A DNA stretch of 64,000 bases from Clostridia bacterium (GCA_017435905.1 JAFSEB010000045.1:1-64000); one strand, 5' to 3'; shown: positions 41,646 through 50,434, numbered from the stretch's first letter. Program-made: numbers and translations. The notes: generated from the letters alone by a model not told the origin.

Positions 41646-41674
41646 ATTATAGTCCAAAAAGCGTGAAAAAACAA
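41646..41674 (-). promoter_or_regulatory. promoter of the CobW pair
   Basis: TTGTTT (41669-41674, minus strand), 17-base spacer, TATAAT (41646-41651). The -35 element is part of the T-run of the preceding terminator. Confidence 0.7.
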
Positions 41675-41699
41675 GCGATGCGCAGATACTGCGCATCGC
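41669..41699 (-). terminator. terminator of the serine hydrolase gene
   Basis: GCGATGCGCAG and CTGCGCATCGC form an 11-base-pair stem with a three-base loop, followed on the minus strand by TTGTTTTTT. Confidence 0.88.
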
Positions 41700-41721
41700 C
41701 TGCAAATGTGAAGATTTTGTT

Positions 41722-43131
41722 TTAGTCATCGAGCCTCTGGTAGACACGGGAATAGACCTGCACGGCCCATGCCTTGCCCTCACGGATGAAGAAGTGCATC
41801 CTGCCGAGGGCGCCGGTGTTGAGGCGGCGGGTCATGAACCAGGTGCCGTCGGACCAGAGCAGTTCGATCTCGGTCTCATCGGTGCGTGCCCATGCCTTGC
41901 CGTCCTTCAGGAATACTTCCACGACCACCGGGATGCCTTCGTGGCAGATGTACTTGCCAACGAGCATTTCGGGATCCTTGAAGTCTTCGCCGGTGGGGTG
42001 CAGCCAGCGGTGGCTCTCCTCAAGGGGCAGGCCCATGATCATGTTGTACATCATCCATACAAGGGGTTCGGGATCGGAATCACCCTGATTGCAGAGGGCG
42101 GCGAAGCCGTAGTTTTCATCAAGAAGCAGACCGCCGTGGGAAGAAACGCCGTGGAGACCGCCGCTGTGCTCGCAGATAACGTGGCCGGCCTTCTCACGCT
42201 TGTTGAGGCCGTAGCAGTAGAACGCTTTCTCCTGCAGGGGGAAGCCTGCGCCGACGAAGATCTCGATGGCTTCGGCAGGGATGGCCTGCACGCCGTCGAT
42301 CACGCCGCGGTTGGCGATGCACTGATAGTAGCGGGCCATATCGTGGGCGGTGGACTTCACGCAGGCGCAGCCGCGGAAGGGGGGAAGGATGGACCACTGG
42401 TTGTCGCAGACAAGCTCGCCGTCATCGCCGACCTCAAAGAGGCTGGTGATGTTGCCGCCGGACATGGCGGTGGCTTCGCTGGCGTCAATGTCAAGGATGG
42501 AACGGGTCATGCCGATGGGCTTGAAGACACGCTCCATCAGGAACTCTTCAAGGGTGGTGCCGGAGGCGATATCCACCACATAGGAAAGGATGGCATAGCC
42601 TTCGTTGCTGTAGCTCATGATCTCGCCGGCCTGACCGAGGGTCTTGTAGGGGTTGGTGGCGATGTAATCGATGATCTCGTCGATGGTCTCCATCTTGTTG
42701 GGGGAGGTGTTCTTCATTTCACGCACCCAGTCGCTGTCACGGCCGGGGGTGTTGAGGGCGATGGACCACTCAAGGGGCTCCATGGGTGGAATGCCGGCGG
42801 TGTGCATGGCAAGGTGGCGCAGCGTCACATCCTGCTGGGGGTTGCCGGGCACGCGGAAGTTGGGGAAATATTTGCAGACGGGATCATCAAAGGAAAGCTT
42901 GCCTTCCGCTGCAAGGATGCAGCATGCAAGGGTGGTCATGGATTTGCTCATGGAAGCAATGCCGTACATGGTGTGCTCATCCACCTTGCGGCCTTCGAGA
43001 TCGGCGATGCCGTAACCCTTTTCAAAAATGACGCCTTCCGGGCCGCGGACGGCAACGGAAACGCCGGGCAGCTTCTTTTCCGCAATGAATGCCTGCATCA
43101 TTGCGTCAAGCTTCTGAAGATCGTATGCCAT
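41722..43131 (-). CDS. serine hydrolase, class C beta-lactamase fold
   Basis: A 469-residue protein without signal peptide, of the beta-lactamase/penicillin-binding-protein-like family. The active-site serine and lysine are in SMSK (residue 60 region) and the tyrosine motif in YSNEG; the third motif near EHSGGLHG is less standard. Such cytoplasmic proteins are usually esterases or D-amino-acid peptidases rather than antibiotic-inactivating enzymes. A small C-terminal beta domain follows. AGGAGG precedes the ATG at 43131. Own promoter and terminator. Confidence 0.85.
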   Translation of the reverse strand: MAYDLQKLDAMMQAFIAEKKLPGVSVAVRGPEGVIFEKGYGIADLEGRKVDEHTMYGIASMSKSMTTLACCILAAEGKLSFDDPVCKYFPNFRVPGNPQQDVTLRHLAMHTAGIPPMEPLEWSIALNTPGRDSDWVREMKNTSPNKMETIDEIIDYIATNPYKTLGQAGEIMSYSNEGYAILSYVVDIASGTTLEEFLMERVFKPIGMTRSILDIDASEATAMSGGNITSLFEVGDDGELVCDNQWSILPPFRGCACVKSTAHDMARYYQCIANRGVIDGVQAIPAEAIEIFVGAGFPLQEKAFYCYGLNKREKAGHVICEHSGGLHGVSSHGGLLLDENYGFAALCNQGDSDPEPLVWMMYNMIMGLPLEESHRWLHPTGEDFKDPEMLVGKYICHEGIPVVVEVFLKDGKAWARTDETEIELLWSDGTWFMTRRLNTGALGRMHFFIREGKAWAVQVYSRVYQRLDD

Positions 43132-43185
43132 TGTGTTCCTCCTAAAAAATGCGGCTTTGTACAGGTGCCGCGAAGTGATACCCCT

Positions 43186-43214
43186 ATTGTAAAACGGAAC
43201 ACGAATATTGTCAA
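43186..43214 (-). promoter_or_regulatory. promoter of the serine hydrolase gene
   Basis: TTGACA (43209-43214, minus strand), 17-base spacer, TACAAT (43186-43191). Confidence 0.8.
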
Positions 43215-43225
43215 AAAGAATACGA

Positions 43226-43260
43226 AAAAGGAAGGGTAACATTTTCACGTTACTCTCCCT
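43226..43260 (-). terminator. terminator after module 2
   Basis: GTAAC (43236-43240) and GTTAC (43249-43253) with partly paired purine-rich flanks form a hairpin followed on the minus strand by CCTTTTT, just before the next promoter. Confidence 0.6.
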
Positions 43261-43279
43261 TTATGGATCTGCAGCTGTT

Positions 43280-44398
43280 TTATTTCAGCATGCTGCTGCT
43301 GTTGATGACGGAGGTGCTGTAAAGGAAAAGCACATCCTGCCCGTTGAAATCCACATACTGGGGCAGGAATTCGCTTGCGATGTAGCGGATATCCACAAGG
43401 GTGATGCTCTCGTAGCCGTCAAGCAGCAGCGGTGCGATGCTGGAGGTGAAGGAATCCCGGAAAATGATGAGTTCACGCCCCTTTGCAGCGCCCTCTGCAT
43501 GGGTGTTGGTGACCTTGAGCACCGCCGCCGCACCGGAAAGGAAGATATCGTACATATCCATGCTTTTGCCGTCGGTGAGCTTTGCAAGGTCGTAAACGCC
43601 CGTTTCGGTTTTGCCCATTTCAACGTTGTAAACAAGGGCATCCTCTGTGGTGGGGCTTGTGAGGTAGGTGAGGGTATCCGGCTTGAAGGGGAGCGCTGCC
43701 TGCCCGTGGTATACGCCGTAAAAATCGGGGATGTCAATAGCCTCATATTCCCATTTGAAGCTGTCCTTCACGCCGAGACCTTCCGCAAGGCGCAGCGCCG
43801 TATCTTCAAGGCATTCCTGCCGCCAGTGGGCATCGGTGGTGTAATAGTCCTGTGCGCTGAGGGTATCGGTGACATCGATGTAGGTAAAGCCCGGCGTGTT
43901 CTCCTTCATGATGGCGAACATCTTTTCATAATCGAGGGCAGGGTAGCCGTTTTGCTCCGCAAGGAAATAGCTTTTGTCCGGCACAAGGGAAAGGAAGACC
44001 TGCGATTCGGGGAAACAGGTGTCCCGAAGCTGCACGAACTTTTCTGCCGCTCTGTATGCGGAGGATTCCGAAAGAGGATATTCGAGCTTGCCGATGTGAC
44101 CCTCCGCAAGGAAGATGCCGTTGCTGTCCTTCCTGCCGAGGAGTTTGTACTGCACGAAGGCCTTCACGGAGCGAAAGCCCTCCCGGAAGGGGAACTGGTC
44201 AAGGGCATAGGTATCGAAATTCTGGGAGAACTTCCCGCCGAGCAGGGAGGAAAGGGTGATCTCCGGCAGCTTTGCAAGGCTGCGCCGTTCCGCTGTGGAA
44301 CGGGCGGCGTCCGGCAGGAACACGTGCAGCAGGAAGCCCCCTGCCACGATGAGAAGGAACAGCGCCGCAAGGATGCGGTTTTTCAGTTTGTCATGCAT
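43280..44398 (-). CDS. DHHW/AlgX-like exported protein, module 2
   Basis: A 372-residue protein with an N-terminal membrane anchor (residues 8-29) and a DHHW domain: TTDAHWRQECLED near residue 190 and IIFRDSFTSSIAPLLL later, the two conserved blocks also found in the module 1 protein. It is about 100 residues shorter than that one because the C-terminal beta-rich part is absent. AGGAGG precedes the ATG; it starts 12 bases after the MBOAT stop. Predicted to transfer acyl groups to a surface polymer. Confidence 0.82.
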   Translation of the reverse strand: MHDKLKNRILAALFLLIVAGGFLLHVFLPDAARSTAERRSLAKLPEITLSSLLGGKFSQNFDTYALDQFPFREGFRSVKAFVQYKLLGRKDSNGIFLAEGHIGKLEYPLSESSAYRAAEKFVQLRDTCFPESQVFLSLVPDKSYFLAEQNGYPALDYEKMFAIMKENTPGFTYIDVTDTLSAQDYYTTDAHWRQECLEDTALRLAEGLGVKDSFKWEYEAIDIPDFYGVYHGQAALPFKPDTLTYLTSPTTEDALVYNVEMGKTETGVYDLAKLTDGKSMDMYDIFLSGAAAVLKVTNTHAEGAAKGRELIIFRDSFTSSIAPLLLDGYESITLVDIRYIASEFLPQYVDFNGQDVLFLYSTSVINSSSMLK

Positions 44399-44410
44399 GC
44401 TGCGGCCTCC

Positions 44411-45805
44411 TTAAAAGCGGAAATACAGGAAGGGGTTGAAGGACCCGTCCACAAGGTAAGCGGTGGAAACAAGGATGAGCGCCGCCATGAAAAGGGGCAC
44501 AAGGATAACAGCTGCCTTTTTGCCGGCTGCGGTGGAGAAAAGCCGTTCCGTCAGCCGCTTTGGCAGGGGCGTTGCGCCGATAGAGGCAATGAGCAGCACC
44601 GTGAAATAGTTTTTGCACTGGTAAAGCCCCTCTGCGCTCACAAGGGGCGCACCGCCAAAGAGGGAAAGGATGCGCTCCGAAGCGCTTGCAAGGTCCGGCG
44701 CATCGAACAGAAGGAAGCTGACCGCCGCCGCCAGCAGCAGATAAATGTGGCGAAGCACACGGGGCAGCTTGTCAAAGAAGCCCTTCAAAAGGAATTTTTC
44801 CGCCAGCAGCAGCACGCCGAAAAACAGCCCCCAAAGGATGAAGTTCCAGCTGGCGCCGTGCCAGAAGCCGGTCAGGAACCACACCGCAAAGATGTTGCGG
44901 ATGTGCTTTGCCGTGCTCACACGGCTGCCGCCGAGGGGGATGTAAACGTAATCCCGGAACCAGGAGCCGAGGGTCATGTGCCAGCGGCGCCAGAATTCCG
45001 TGGCGCTTTGGGAAATGAAGGGGTAGTTGAAGTTTTCCGGGAAGCGGAAGCCCAGCATGGTGCCAAGGCCGATGGCCATATCGGAATACCCGGAAAAATC
45101 GAAATAGATCTGCAGCATCAGCGCCGCTGCCCGTACCCATGCGCCGAGGATGCTCGCCTCCGTCGTAAGAAGGGCGGCGCTCAGCTCGCCGAGCACGTTG
45201 GCGATCAGTACCTTTTTCCCAAGACCGATGCTGAAACGCAGGGCGCCCTCGCCGATCTTTTCCACGCTGTGGGTGCGGTGGGCAAGATCGTGCGCCACAT
45301 CCGTATAGCGCACGATGGGGCCGGCGATAAGCTGCGGAAACAGGGCAATGTAAGCAGCAAGGTCGATGGGGTTTTTCTGGGGAGCGGCATCGCCCCTGTA
45401 AACATCCGCCGTGTAGCTTATGATCTGAAAGGTGTAAAAGGAGATGCCGATGGGGAGCGTCAGCTTCAAAAGCGGCAGCGAAGCCCCGAGGGCGTTGAGG
45501 TTTGCGATGAAAAAGTCCGTGTATTTATAGATGAGCAGCGGCGCCAGGGAAAAGCAGACGGAGGAAATAAGGCAGAGCTTCTTCGCCCGGGGCTTATTGC
45601 GGAATTTCCCCATCAAAAGACCGTGCACATACCCAAAGAGCACGCTTAAAAGCATCAGCACCACGAGCCTTGGCTCGCCGTAAGCGTAAAAGAAGAGGGA
45701 AAAAAGCAGCAGCACCGCATTTTTCAGTCTGCGGGGTGCGATGAAATACACGGCAAGCACCGCAAACAGGAAGAAATAAAGGAAGGTTACGCTCGAAAAA
45801 AGCAT
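44411..45805 (-). CDS. MBOAT O-acyltransferase, module 2
   Basis: A 464-residue DltB/AlgI-type membrane protein, paralogous to 35242-36645 along its whole length: QLIAGPIVRYTDV, FDFSGYSDMAIGLGTMLG, EFWRRWHMTLGSWFRDYVYI and the catalytic GFWHGASWNFILWG. AAAGGAG precedes the ATG. Together with the DHHW gene it forms a complete acyl export pair, placed after a DUF4358-like lipoprotein gene. Confidence 0.92.
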   Translation of the reverse strand: MLFSSVTFLYFFLFAVLAVYFIAPRRLKNAVLLLFSLFFYAYGEPRLVVLMLLSVLFGYVHGLLMGKFRNKPRAKKLCLISSVCFSLAPLLIYKYTDFFIANLNALGASLPLLKLTLPIGISFYTFQIISYTADVYRGDAAPQKNPIDLAAYIALFPQLIAGPIVRYTDVAHDLAHRTHSVEKIGEGALRFSIGLGKKVLIANVLGELSAALLTTEASILGAWVRAAALMLQIYFDFSGYSDMAIGLGTMLGFRFPENFNYPFISQSATEFWRRWHMTLGSWFRDYVYIPLGGSRVSTAKHIRNIFAVWFLTGFWHGASWNFILWGLFFGVLLLAEKFLLKGFFDKLPRVLRHIYLLLAAAVSFLLFDAPDLASASERILSLFGGAPLVSAEGLYQCKNYFTVLLIASIGATPLPKRLTERLFSTAAGKKAAVILVPLFMAALILVSTAYLVDGSFNPFLYFRF

Positions 45806-45837
45806 GAAAAACTCCTTTTTCTGTCGGGAATGGGGTG

Positions 45838-45864
45838 TAAAAAAAGGGGCCGCCCTGCGGCCCC
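45838..45864 (-). terminator. terminator between the DUF4358-like and MBOAT genes
   Basis: GGGGCCGC and GCGGCCCC form an 8-base-pair stem with a three-base loop, followed on the minus strand by a T-run. It may reduce rather than end transcription into the MBOAT pair. Confidence 0.85.
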
Positions 45865-45877
45865 GATACGGCTTTTG

Positions 45878-46438
45878 TTATTTGGTCACCGGTTCGCCGA
45901 TGGCGCTGAAGGAACCTTCCGCCTTGGCAAGCAGGGTGCTCATCACGGTGTCCACCATGGCGCTTTCGCCCATCACCAGCACCACATCGGTGCCGAGGGT
46001 AACGGTCTTCACGGTATCCGCCTGCACGCAGATCCACTTGGCAGGGTTGATGCTGTCGGCGATGGCGCTGCGGATGGCTTCCGTGTCGGCACCTTCCGCA
46101 ACACGCAGGTAAACGAGGGAGTAGGCGATGGAACCCACGCCGCTTTCGGAAATGATGATGCCGTCGATGCCCTCAACGCTGGTAAGGCCGGTGTGGTAGC
46201 CGACGCCGTCCATATCGGTGAGGTCAAGGGGCATGTTCATCATCATCATGGGCAGGTTTTCCGCACCGATCTCATCGTAAGCGGACTGGATGAGGTTGAT
46301 GGCATCCTCTTCGGAGAGGCTTTCGTAGGAAGCAGCGCCGCCGTTTTCACCGGCAGGGGTCTTTTCGCCGCAGGCGGAAAGAAGGAGCGCCATGACGAGG
46401 GAAAGAACGAGAACAAGGGAAAGTGCGTTACGTTTCAT
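45878..46438 (-). CDS. DUF4358-like lipoprotein
   Basis: A 186-residue lipoprotein with lipobox LSAC. The pattern with repeated short acidic segments, a run of methionines (LPMMMMNMPLDL) and two tandem half-domains recalls DUF4358 proteins, which are frequent next to MBOAT genes in clostridia; I assign this from pattern only. Function unknown. AGGAGG precedes the ATG. The 170 bases upstream (46439-46608) hold GC-rich repeats of GCTGC and no gene. Confidence 0.6.
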   Translation of the reverse strand: MKRNALSLVLVLSLVMALLLSACGEKTPAGENGGAASYESLSEEDAINLIQSAYDEIGAENLPMMMMNMPLDLTDMDGVGYHTGLTSVEGIDGIIISESGVGSIAYSLVYLRVAEGADTEAIRSAIADSINPAKWICVQADTVKTVTLGTDVVLVMGESAMVDTVMSTLLAKAEGSFSAIGEPVTK

Positions 46439-46608
46439 AAATTAAGTGACCTCCTGTGCGCGCAGCGTGCAGCTTTTGCAGCGCAGCGCAAGCGTTTTAT
46501 CGAATTTTTGGGCCATCCATTCGGGTGACTCCTTTATTCTAACGCATGTTGCAGGAAAAAGGTTGCGTTTTTCAAAAAAACTTTTTATTTTTTATTGTTT
46601 GCGCTTTT

Positions 46609-47157
46609 TCACGGCATATGCAGGTGAAAACGCTCCGGAATATGCTGCTTGCGAAGAAGGCTCATGATCAGAATCGCCAGCACGGCGCCTACAGCCCCCT
46701 GCATGATGTTGCCGGGCACGCTCGCCGCTGCGCCGAGGGCGCCAAGCCCCTTGCCGAGGATAAGCCCTGCAAAGAAGTAGTAGCCGACCACCATGATGCA
46801 CTCTGCGCTGACGGCGCTCAGGAGCATCGGCAGCAGTTTCCGTTCCTTCAGCACGGCGCCGAGCTTTTTGCACAGAAGGTATGCTGTGAGTGCCATCGCC
46901 CCCTTGATGAGGAAGGTGGCGAGCGCATAGTGGGCATATCCGGTGAAAAGATCCGCCAGCATGGAACCGATGCCTGCCGCAAGCGTGCCGTAAAGGGGGC
47001 CGAGCAGCCAGCCCGAAAGCAGCACGAAGCAGTCGCCGGGGTTCACATACCCGTTCATGGGGGAGGGGATCTGAATGATCATGGTGGAAACGCAGCAGAG
47101 TGCGGCAAAAAGTGCCGCCATGACGAGCCGCTGCACGCCCGTATCGGTATTGCGCAT
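46609..47157 (-). CDS. ECF transporter S component, possibly for a vitamin B6 compound
   Basis: A 182-residue membrane protein with about six helices of the ECF S-component type: ALFAALCCVSTMIIQIPSP at the start and GYVNPGDCFVLLSGWLLGPLYGTLAAGIGS are typical. It would bind a vitamin and use a shared ECF module encoded elsewhere. Because the divergent neighbour is a MocR/PdxR-type pyridoxal-phosphate regulator, a pyridoxine-related substrate is the best guess (compare predicted PdxU2). GGAGG precedes the ATG at 47157. Confidence 0.8.
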   Translation of the reverse strand: MRNTDTGVQRLVMAALFAALCCVSTMIIQIPSPMNGYVNPGDCFVLLSGWLLGPLYGTLAAGIGSMLADLFTGYAHYALATFLIKGAMALTAYLLCKKLGAVLKERKLLPMLLSAVSAECIMVVGYYFFAGLILGKGLGALGAAASVPGNIMQGAVGAVLAILIMSLLRKQHIPERFHLHMP

Positions 47158-47228
47158 GAAAATGACCTCCTGTCGCTGATTTTTCCTTTGCGGCATTGCC
47201 ATGATACGCAAAAACTGATATTATGAAA

Positions 47229-47259
47229 ATAACCAAACTTGTTATATTTTATAAGACCA
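47229..47259. promoter_or_regulatory. possible MocR/PdxR binding repeats
   Basis: In the 115-base divergent gap ATAACCA (47229-47235) and ATAAGACCA (47251-47259) are similar direct repeats with their CCA ends 24 bases apart. MocR-type regulators often bind direct repeats. The evidence is only positional. Confidence 0.35.
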
Positions 47260-47272
47260 GTTGGAGGGAAAC

Positions 47273-48667
47273 ATGCTGAACTATACCCCGTCCCCCGCAA
47301 AGGGCGTGCCGCTTTATCAGGGGCTTTACCGCTGCATTCGGGAGGATATCCTTTCGGGAAAGCTGAAGGCGGATGCAAAGCTGCCATCAAAGCGCAGCCT
47401 TGCCCAGCACATGAAGGTGAGCGTGATCACCGTGGAAAACGCCTATGCCCAGCTTTTGGCGGAGGGCTATATCCGTGCGGAGGAAAGGCGCGGCTACTTC
47501 GTTTGCGAGGTGGCGGAGCGAGCGGATGCGGCAGCCCCCATGAAGGCGGAGCCGGCGGCGGAAGCATCGGCGGCAGCGCCCTGCTTTCTCGACCTTTGCA
47601 GCAACCGCCCGGATGAAAGCCGCTTCCCCTTTTCCGTGTGGTCAAAGATCCTTCGGAGCGAGCTTTCGGGCCCCAAGCGCAGGCTTCTTGCCGCCACCCC
47701 CGCAAAGGGTGCGCCGGAGCTGCGCCGTGCCATTGCGGACTACCTGTTCGCCTGCAGGGGCATGTCCGTTCAGAGCGGGCAGATCGTGGTGGGCGCCGGT
47801 GCGGAGTATCTTTACAACCTCATCGTGCAGCTTCTCGGCAGGGAGCGCATCTATGCGGTGGAAGACCCGGGGCATGTGAAGGCGGCGAAGATCTATGAAA
47901 AAAACGCCATTCCCCTTCGCTATGTGCAGGTGGATGAAAAGGGCATGCAGGTGGATGCGCTGCATGAAAGCGGTGCGGATACCGCCCACATCTCCCCTTC
48001 CCACCATTTCCCCACGGGCGTGGTGATGCCCATCGGCAGGCGGCAGGAGATGCTCGCCTGGGCGGAGGCAGGGAAGGAGCGCTATATCATCGAGGATGAT
48101 TACGACAGCGAGTTCCGCTTTGCCCCAAGACCCCTTCCCACGCTGCAGAGCATCGATGTGTCGGGCAGGGTCATCTATACGAATACCTTTTCAAAAAGCC
48201 TTGCGCCCTCCATCCGCATCGGGTACATGGTGCTGCCGCCGCAGCTGCAGGAACGCTTTGAAAGGGAGCTTTCCTTCTATGCCTGCACCGTGCCGAGCTT
48301 CGAACAGTTCACCCTTGCCCGTTTTATTGCGGAAGGGCACTTTGAGCGCCACATCGGCAGAATGAAAAAACACTACCGCGCGGAACGGGATGCCGTGACG
48401 GAAGCCATCCTGAAAAGCCCCCTTGCGGACAGGGCGGAAATACTGGAGAAGGATGCAGGGCTCCACTTCCTTCTTCGGGTGAAAACGGATAAGAGCGATG
48501 AGACATTGCGCCGGGAGGCGCTGGCGGCAGGGGTGCGCCTTGCCTTCCTTTCCGAATATTCCCATGTCCCCGTGGCGGCGGAAATGCACCAGATCGTGGT
48601 GGATTATTCCGGCGTGGAACGGGAACGGCTTCAGGAAGCCTTTTCAAGGCTTGGGGAAATTTTGTGA
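47273..48667 (+). CDS. MocR/PdxR family regulator (GntR helix-turn-helix plus aminotransferase domain)
   Basis: A 464-residue regulator. Residues 13-80 are a GntR-type winged helix (DAKLPSKRSLAQHMKVSVITVENAY), and residues 105-464 an aminotransferase class I fold with the PLP-binding lysine in NTFSKSLAPSIRIGY. Such proteins sense pyridoxal phosphate and control B6 synthesis or uptake, or GABA use. Start at 47273 (GGAGGG upstream); TTG 47261 is less likely. Divergent from the ECF S component, which is the probable target along with itself. Confidence 0.9.
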   Translation: MLNYTPSPAKGVPLYQGLYRCIREDILSGKLKADAKLPSKRSLAQHMKVSVITVENAYAQLLAEGYIRAEERRGYFVCEVAERADAAAPMKAEPAAEASAAAPCFLDLCSNRPDESRFPFSVWSKILRSELSGPKRRLLAATPAKGAPELRRAIADYLFACRGMSVQSGQIVVGAGAEYLYNLIVQLLGRERIYAVEDPGHVKAAKIYEKNAIPLRYVQVDEKGMQVDALHESGADTAHISPSHHFPTGVVMPIGRRQEMLAWAEAGKERYIIEDDYDSEFRFAPRPLPTLQSIDVSGRVIYTNTFSKSLAPSIRIGYMVLPPQLQERFERELSFYACTVPSFEQFTLARFIAEGHFERHIGRMKKHYRAERDAVTEAILKSPLADRAEILEKDAGLHFLLRVKTDKSDETLRREALAAGVRLAFLSEYSHVPVAAEMHQIVVDYSGVERERLQEAFSRLGEIL

Positions 48668-48683
48668 AATATTGCCGCACCCT

Positions 48684-48712
48684 TTGAAGCGAAGGGAAGA
48701 ATCGTGTATGAT
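48684..48712 (+). promoter_or_regulatory. promoter of plsY-gpsA
   Basis: TTGAAG (48684-48689), 17-base spacer, TATGAT (48707-48712). In the leader TCCCC, GAAA, GGGGA forms a hairpin that includes the purine-rich stretch before plsY. Confidence 0.65.
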
Positions 48713-48774
48713 ATAGCTGTATGTGCGCACAGCCCACAGCGCACGGTCCCCGAAAGGGGAGGATGGAGAATGGA

Positions 48775-49404
48775 ATGGAAATACTGAAATTATGCATTGC
48801 GGTGATCGCCGCATATCTGCTCGGTTCCGTCAGCGTGGCGGTGATCCTCACAAGAAAGCAGTTCCGGCAGGATGTCAGGGAATGCGGCAGCGGCAATGCA
48901 GGCGCCACCAATGTGGCACGGGTCTTTGGCATGAAGGCAGGCGTTCTGACCTTCCTCGGCGACCTTCTCAAAACCGCACTGGCGGTGACTCTCGGCGGTC
49001 TTCTTCTTGGCGAAACGGGCAAATGCGCAGCGGCGGCAGCCTGCCTGCTGGGCCATTGCTACCCCGTGTTTTTCGGCTTTAAAGGCGGCAAGGGCGTTAC
49101 GGTGGGTGCGGCGGTGGCGCTCATGATCGATGTGCGCCTGTTCCTGTTCCTTGTAGCGGTATTCTTCCTTGCGTTCCTGATCCGCAAAACGGTATCCGTC
49201 AGCTCCGTTTGCTGCGCCCTTTCCTACCCCGTGGGCATGCTGCTTTTCGGGCACAGAAGCCTTGCGCCGGTGCTGCTTTCCGTTTTTGTGATGTGCATTG
49301 TCGTCTTCCTCCACAGGAGCAACATCAAGCGCATCATCAGCGGCACGGAACCGAGATTCAAAGCAAAAAAAGAAAAGGCCCAAGAGGACCAAATCCGGAA
49401 ATAA
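48775..49404 (+). CDS. plsY: glycerol-3-phosphate acyltransferase PlsY
   Basis: A 209-residue membrane enzyme that acylates glycerol 3-phosphate with acyl phosphate, the first step of phospholipid synthesis. AAYLLGSVSVAVIL, CGSGNAGATNVAR, HCYPVFFGFKGGKGV are the conserved blocks. Several ATGs are close together; I chose 48775 because GGAG lies 6 bases upstream, but 48763 is possible. Adjacent to gpsA, which makes its substrate. C-terminus is basic. Confidence 0.92.
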   Translation: MEILKLCIAVIAAYLLGSVSVAVILTRKQFRQDVRECGSGNAGATNVARVFGMKAGVLTFLGDLLKTALAVTLGGLLLGETGKCAAAAACLLGHCYPVFFGFKGGKGVTVGAAVALMIDVRLFLFLVAVFFLAFLIRKTVSVSSVCCALSYPVGMLLFGHRSLAPVLLSVFVMCIVVFLHRSNIKRIISGTEPRFKAKKEKAQEDQIRK

Positions 49405-49418
49405 GGAAGTATTTTTCT

Positions 49419-50378
49419 ATGAAAATATCTGTGATCGGCTGCGGACGTTGGGGTACCTTCATCGCCTGGTATCTTGACAGGCTCGGACACGCTGTGACCC
49501 TTTACGGCAGGGAAGGCTCTGCCAGGTTTCAAAGGCTGGCGGCGGAGCGCAAAAACGATTATCTTACCCTGACCGAAAGCGTGAAGCTCACCTCTTCCCT
49601 TGAAGAGGCGGCGATGGGGGATACCGTCGTTGTTTCCATCGGCTCCCAGCAGCTTGATGCGCTCATGAAGCAGCTTGCGGCACTCGGCGTTCGGCAAAAG
49701 GATATCGTGCTGTGCATGAAGGGCATTGAGGTGAAGACCGGGCGCCGCCTGAGCGAGATCGTGAAGGATAACCTTGATCCTTCCAACCGGGTCGCCGTGT
49801 GGATCGGCCCCGGCCATGTGCAGGAATTTACCCGGGGCATTCCCAACTGCATGGTGATCGACAGCGAGGATGCTTCCCTCAAGGAGCACCTGGCGGACGA
49901 ATTTGCAGGGGATCTCATCCGCTTCTATTACGGCGAGGATCTTCTTGGCAACGAGATCGGTGCGGCGGCGAAAAACGTCATCGGCATCGCTGCGGGCATG
50001 CTGGACGGGCATGATCTTACCACCTTAAAGGGGGCGCTGATGTCCCGGGGCACAAGGGAGATCGCAAGGCTCATCGAAGCCATGGGCGGCAATCCCCTTT
50101 CCGCTTACGGGCTTTGCCACCTTGGCGATTATGAAGCCACGGTGTTTTCGCCCCACAGCCAGAACCGCCGCTTCGGCGAGGCTTTCGTGCGGGGCGAACG
50201 ATACGACAAGCTGGCGGAGGGCTACTATACCGTGCAGGCGCTGATGGAGTTCGGCAGGCAGTACGGTGTGGAGCTCCCCATCTGCGAAACGGTTTATGCC
50301 ATCCTCTTTGAAGGGGCGGAGCCCCATGCAAGCATCGATGCGCTCTTCAAACGGCAGCGCAAGGCGGAGCTTCGCTGA
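49419..50378 (+). CDS. gpsA: NAD(P)-dependent glycerol-3-phosphate dehydrogenase
   Basis: A 319-residue cytoplasmic enzyme reducing dihydroxyacetone phosphate to sn-glycerol 3-phosphate. ISVIGCGRWGTFIAW is the dinucleotide-binding motif; AAKNVIGIAAGMLDG holds the catalytic lysine, and the SHSQNRRFGE-like SPHSQNRRFGEAF block is present. The ATG at 49419 has AAGGAAG upstream. The order plsY-gpsA is conserved in Bacillota and feeds phosphatidate synthesis. Confidence 0.94.
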   Translation: MKISVIGCGRWGTFIAWYLDRLGHAVTLYGREGSARFQRLAAERKNDYLTLTESVKLTSSLEEAAMGDTVVVSIGSQQLDALMKQLAALGVRQKDIVLCMKGIEVKTGRRLSEIVKDNLDPSNRVAVWIGPGHVQEFTRGIPNCMVIDSEDASLKEHLADEFAGDLIRFYYGEDLLGNEIGAAAKNVIGIAAGMLDGHDLTTLKGALMSRGTREIARLIEAMGGNPLSAYGLCHLGDYEATVFSPHSQNRRFGEAFVRGERYDKLAEGYYTVQALMEFGRQYGVELPICETVYAILFEGAEPHASIDALFKRQRKAELR

Positions 50379-50396
50379 ACGGATATATGCAAGGGT

Positions 50397-50434
50397 ACGG
50401 GCAGGAAAGCACGGCGCTTTTCTGCCCGTTTTTT
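50397..50434 (+). terminator. terminator of plsY-gpsA
   Basis: ACGGGCAG and CTGCCCGT with an inner AAAGC/GCTTT pair form a long stem followed by TTTTTT. Confidence 0.9.

Noticed and set aside
41722-43131. Antibiotic-resistance beta-lactamase
   Set aside because: There is no signal peptide and the third motif is non-standard; the family is mostly esterases and peptidases.
43208-45649. 813-codon plus-strand open frame
   Set aside because: It is antisense to the DHHW and MBOAT genes of module 2, which have clear motifs and ribosome sites.
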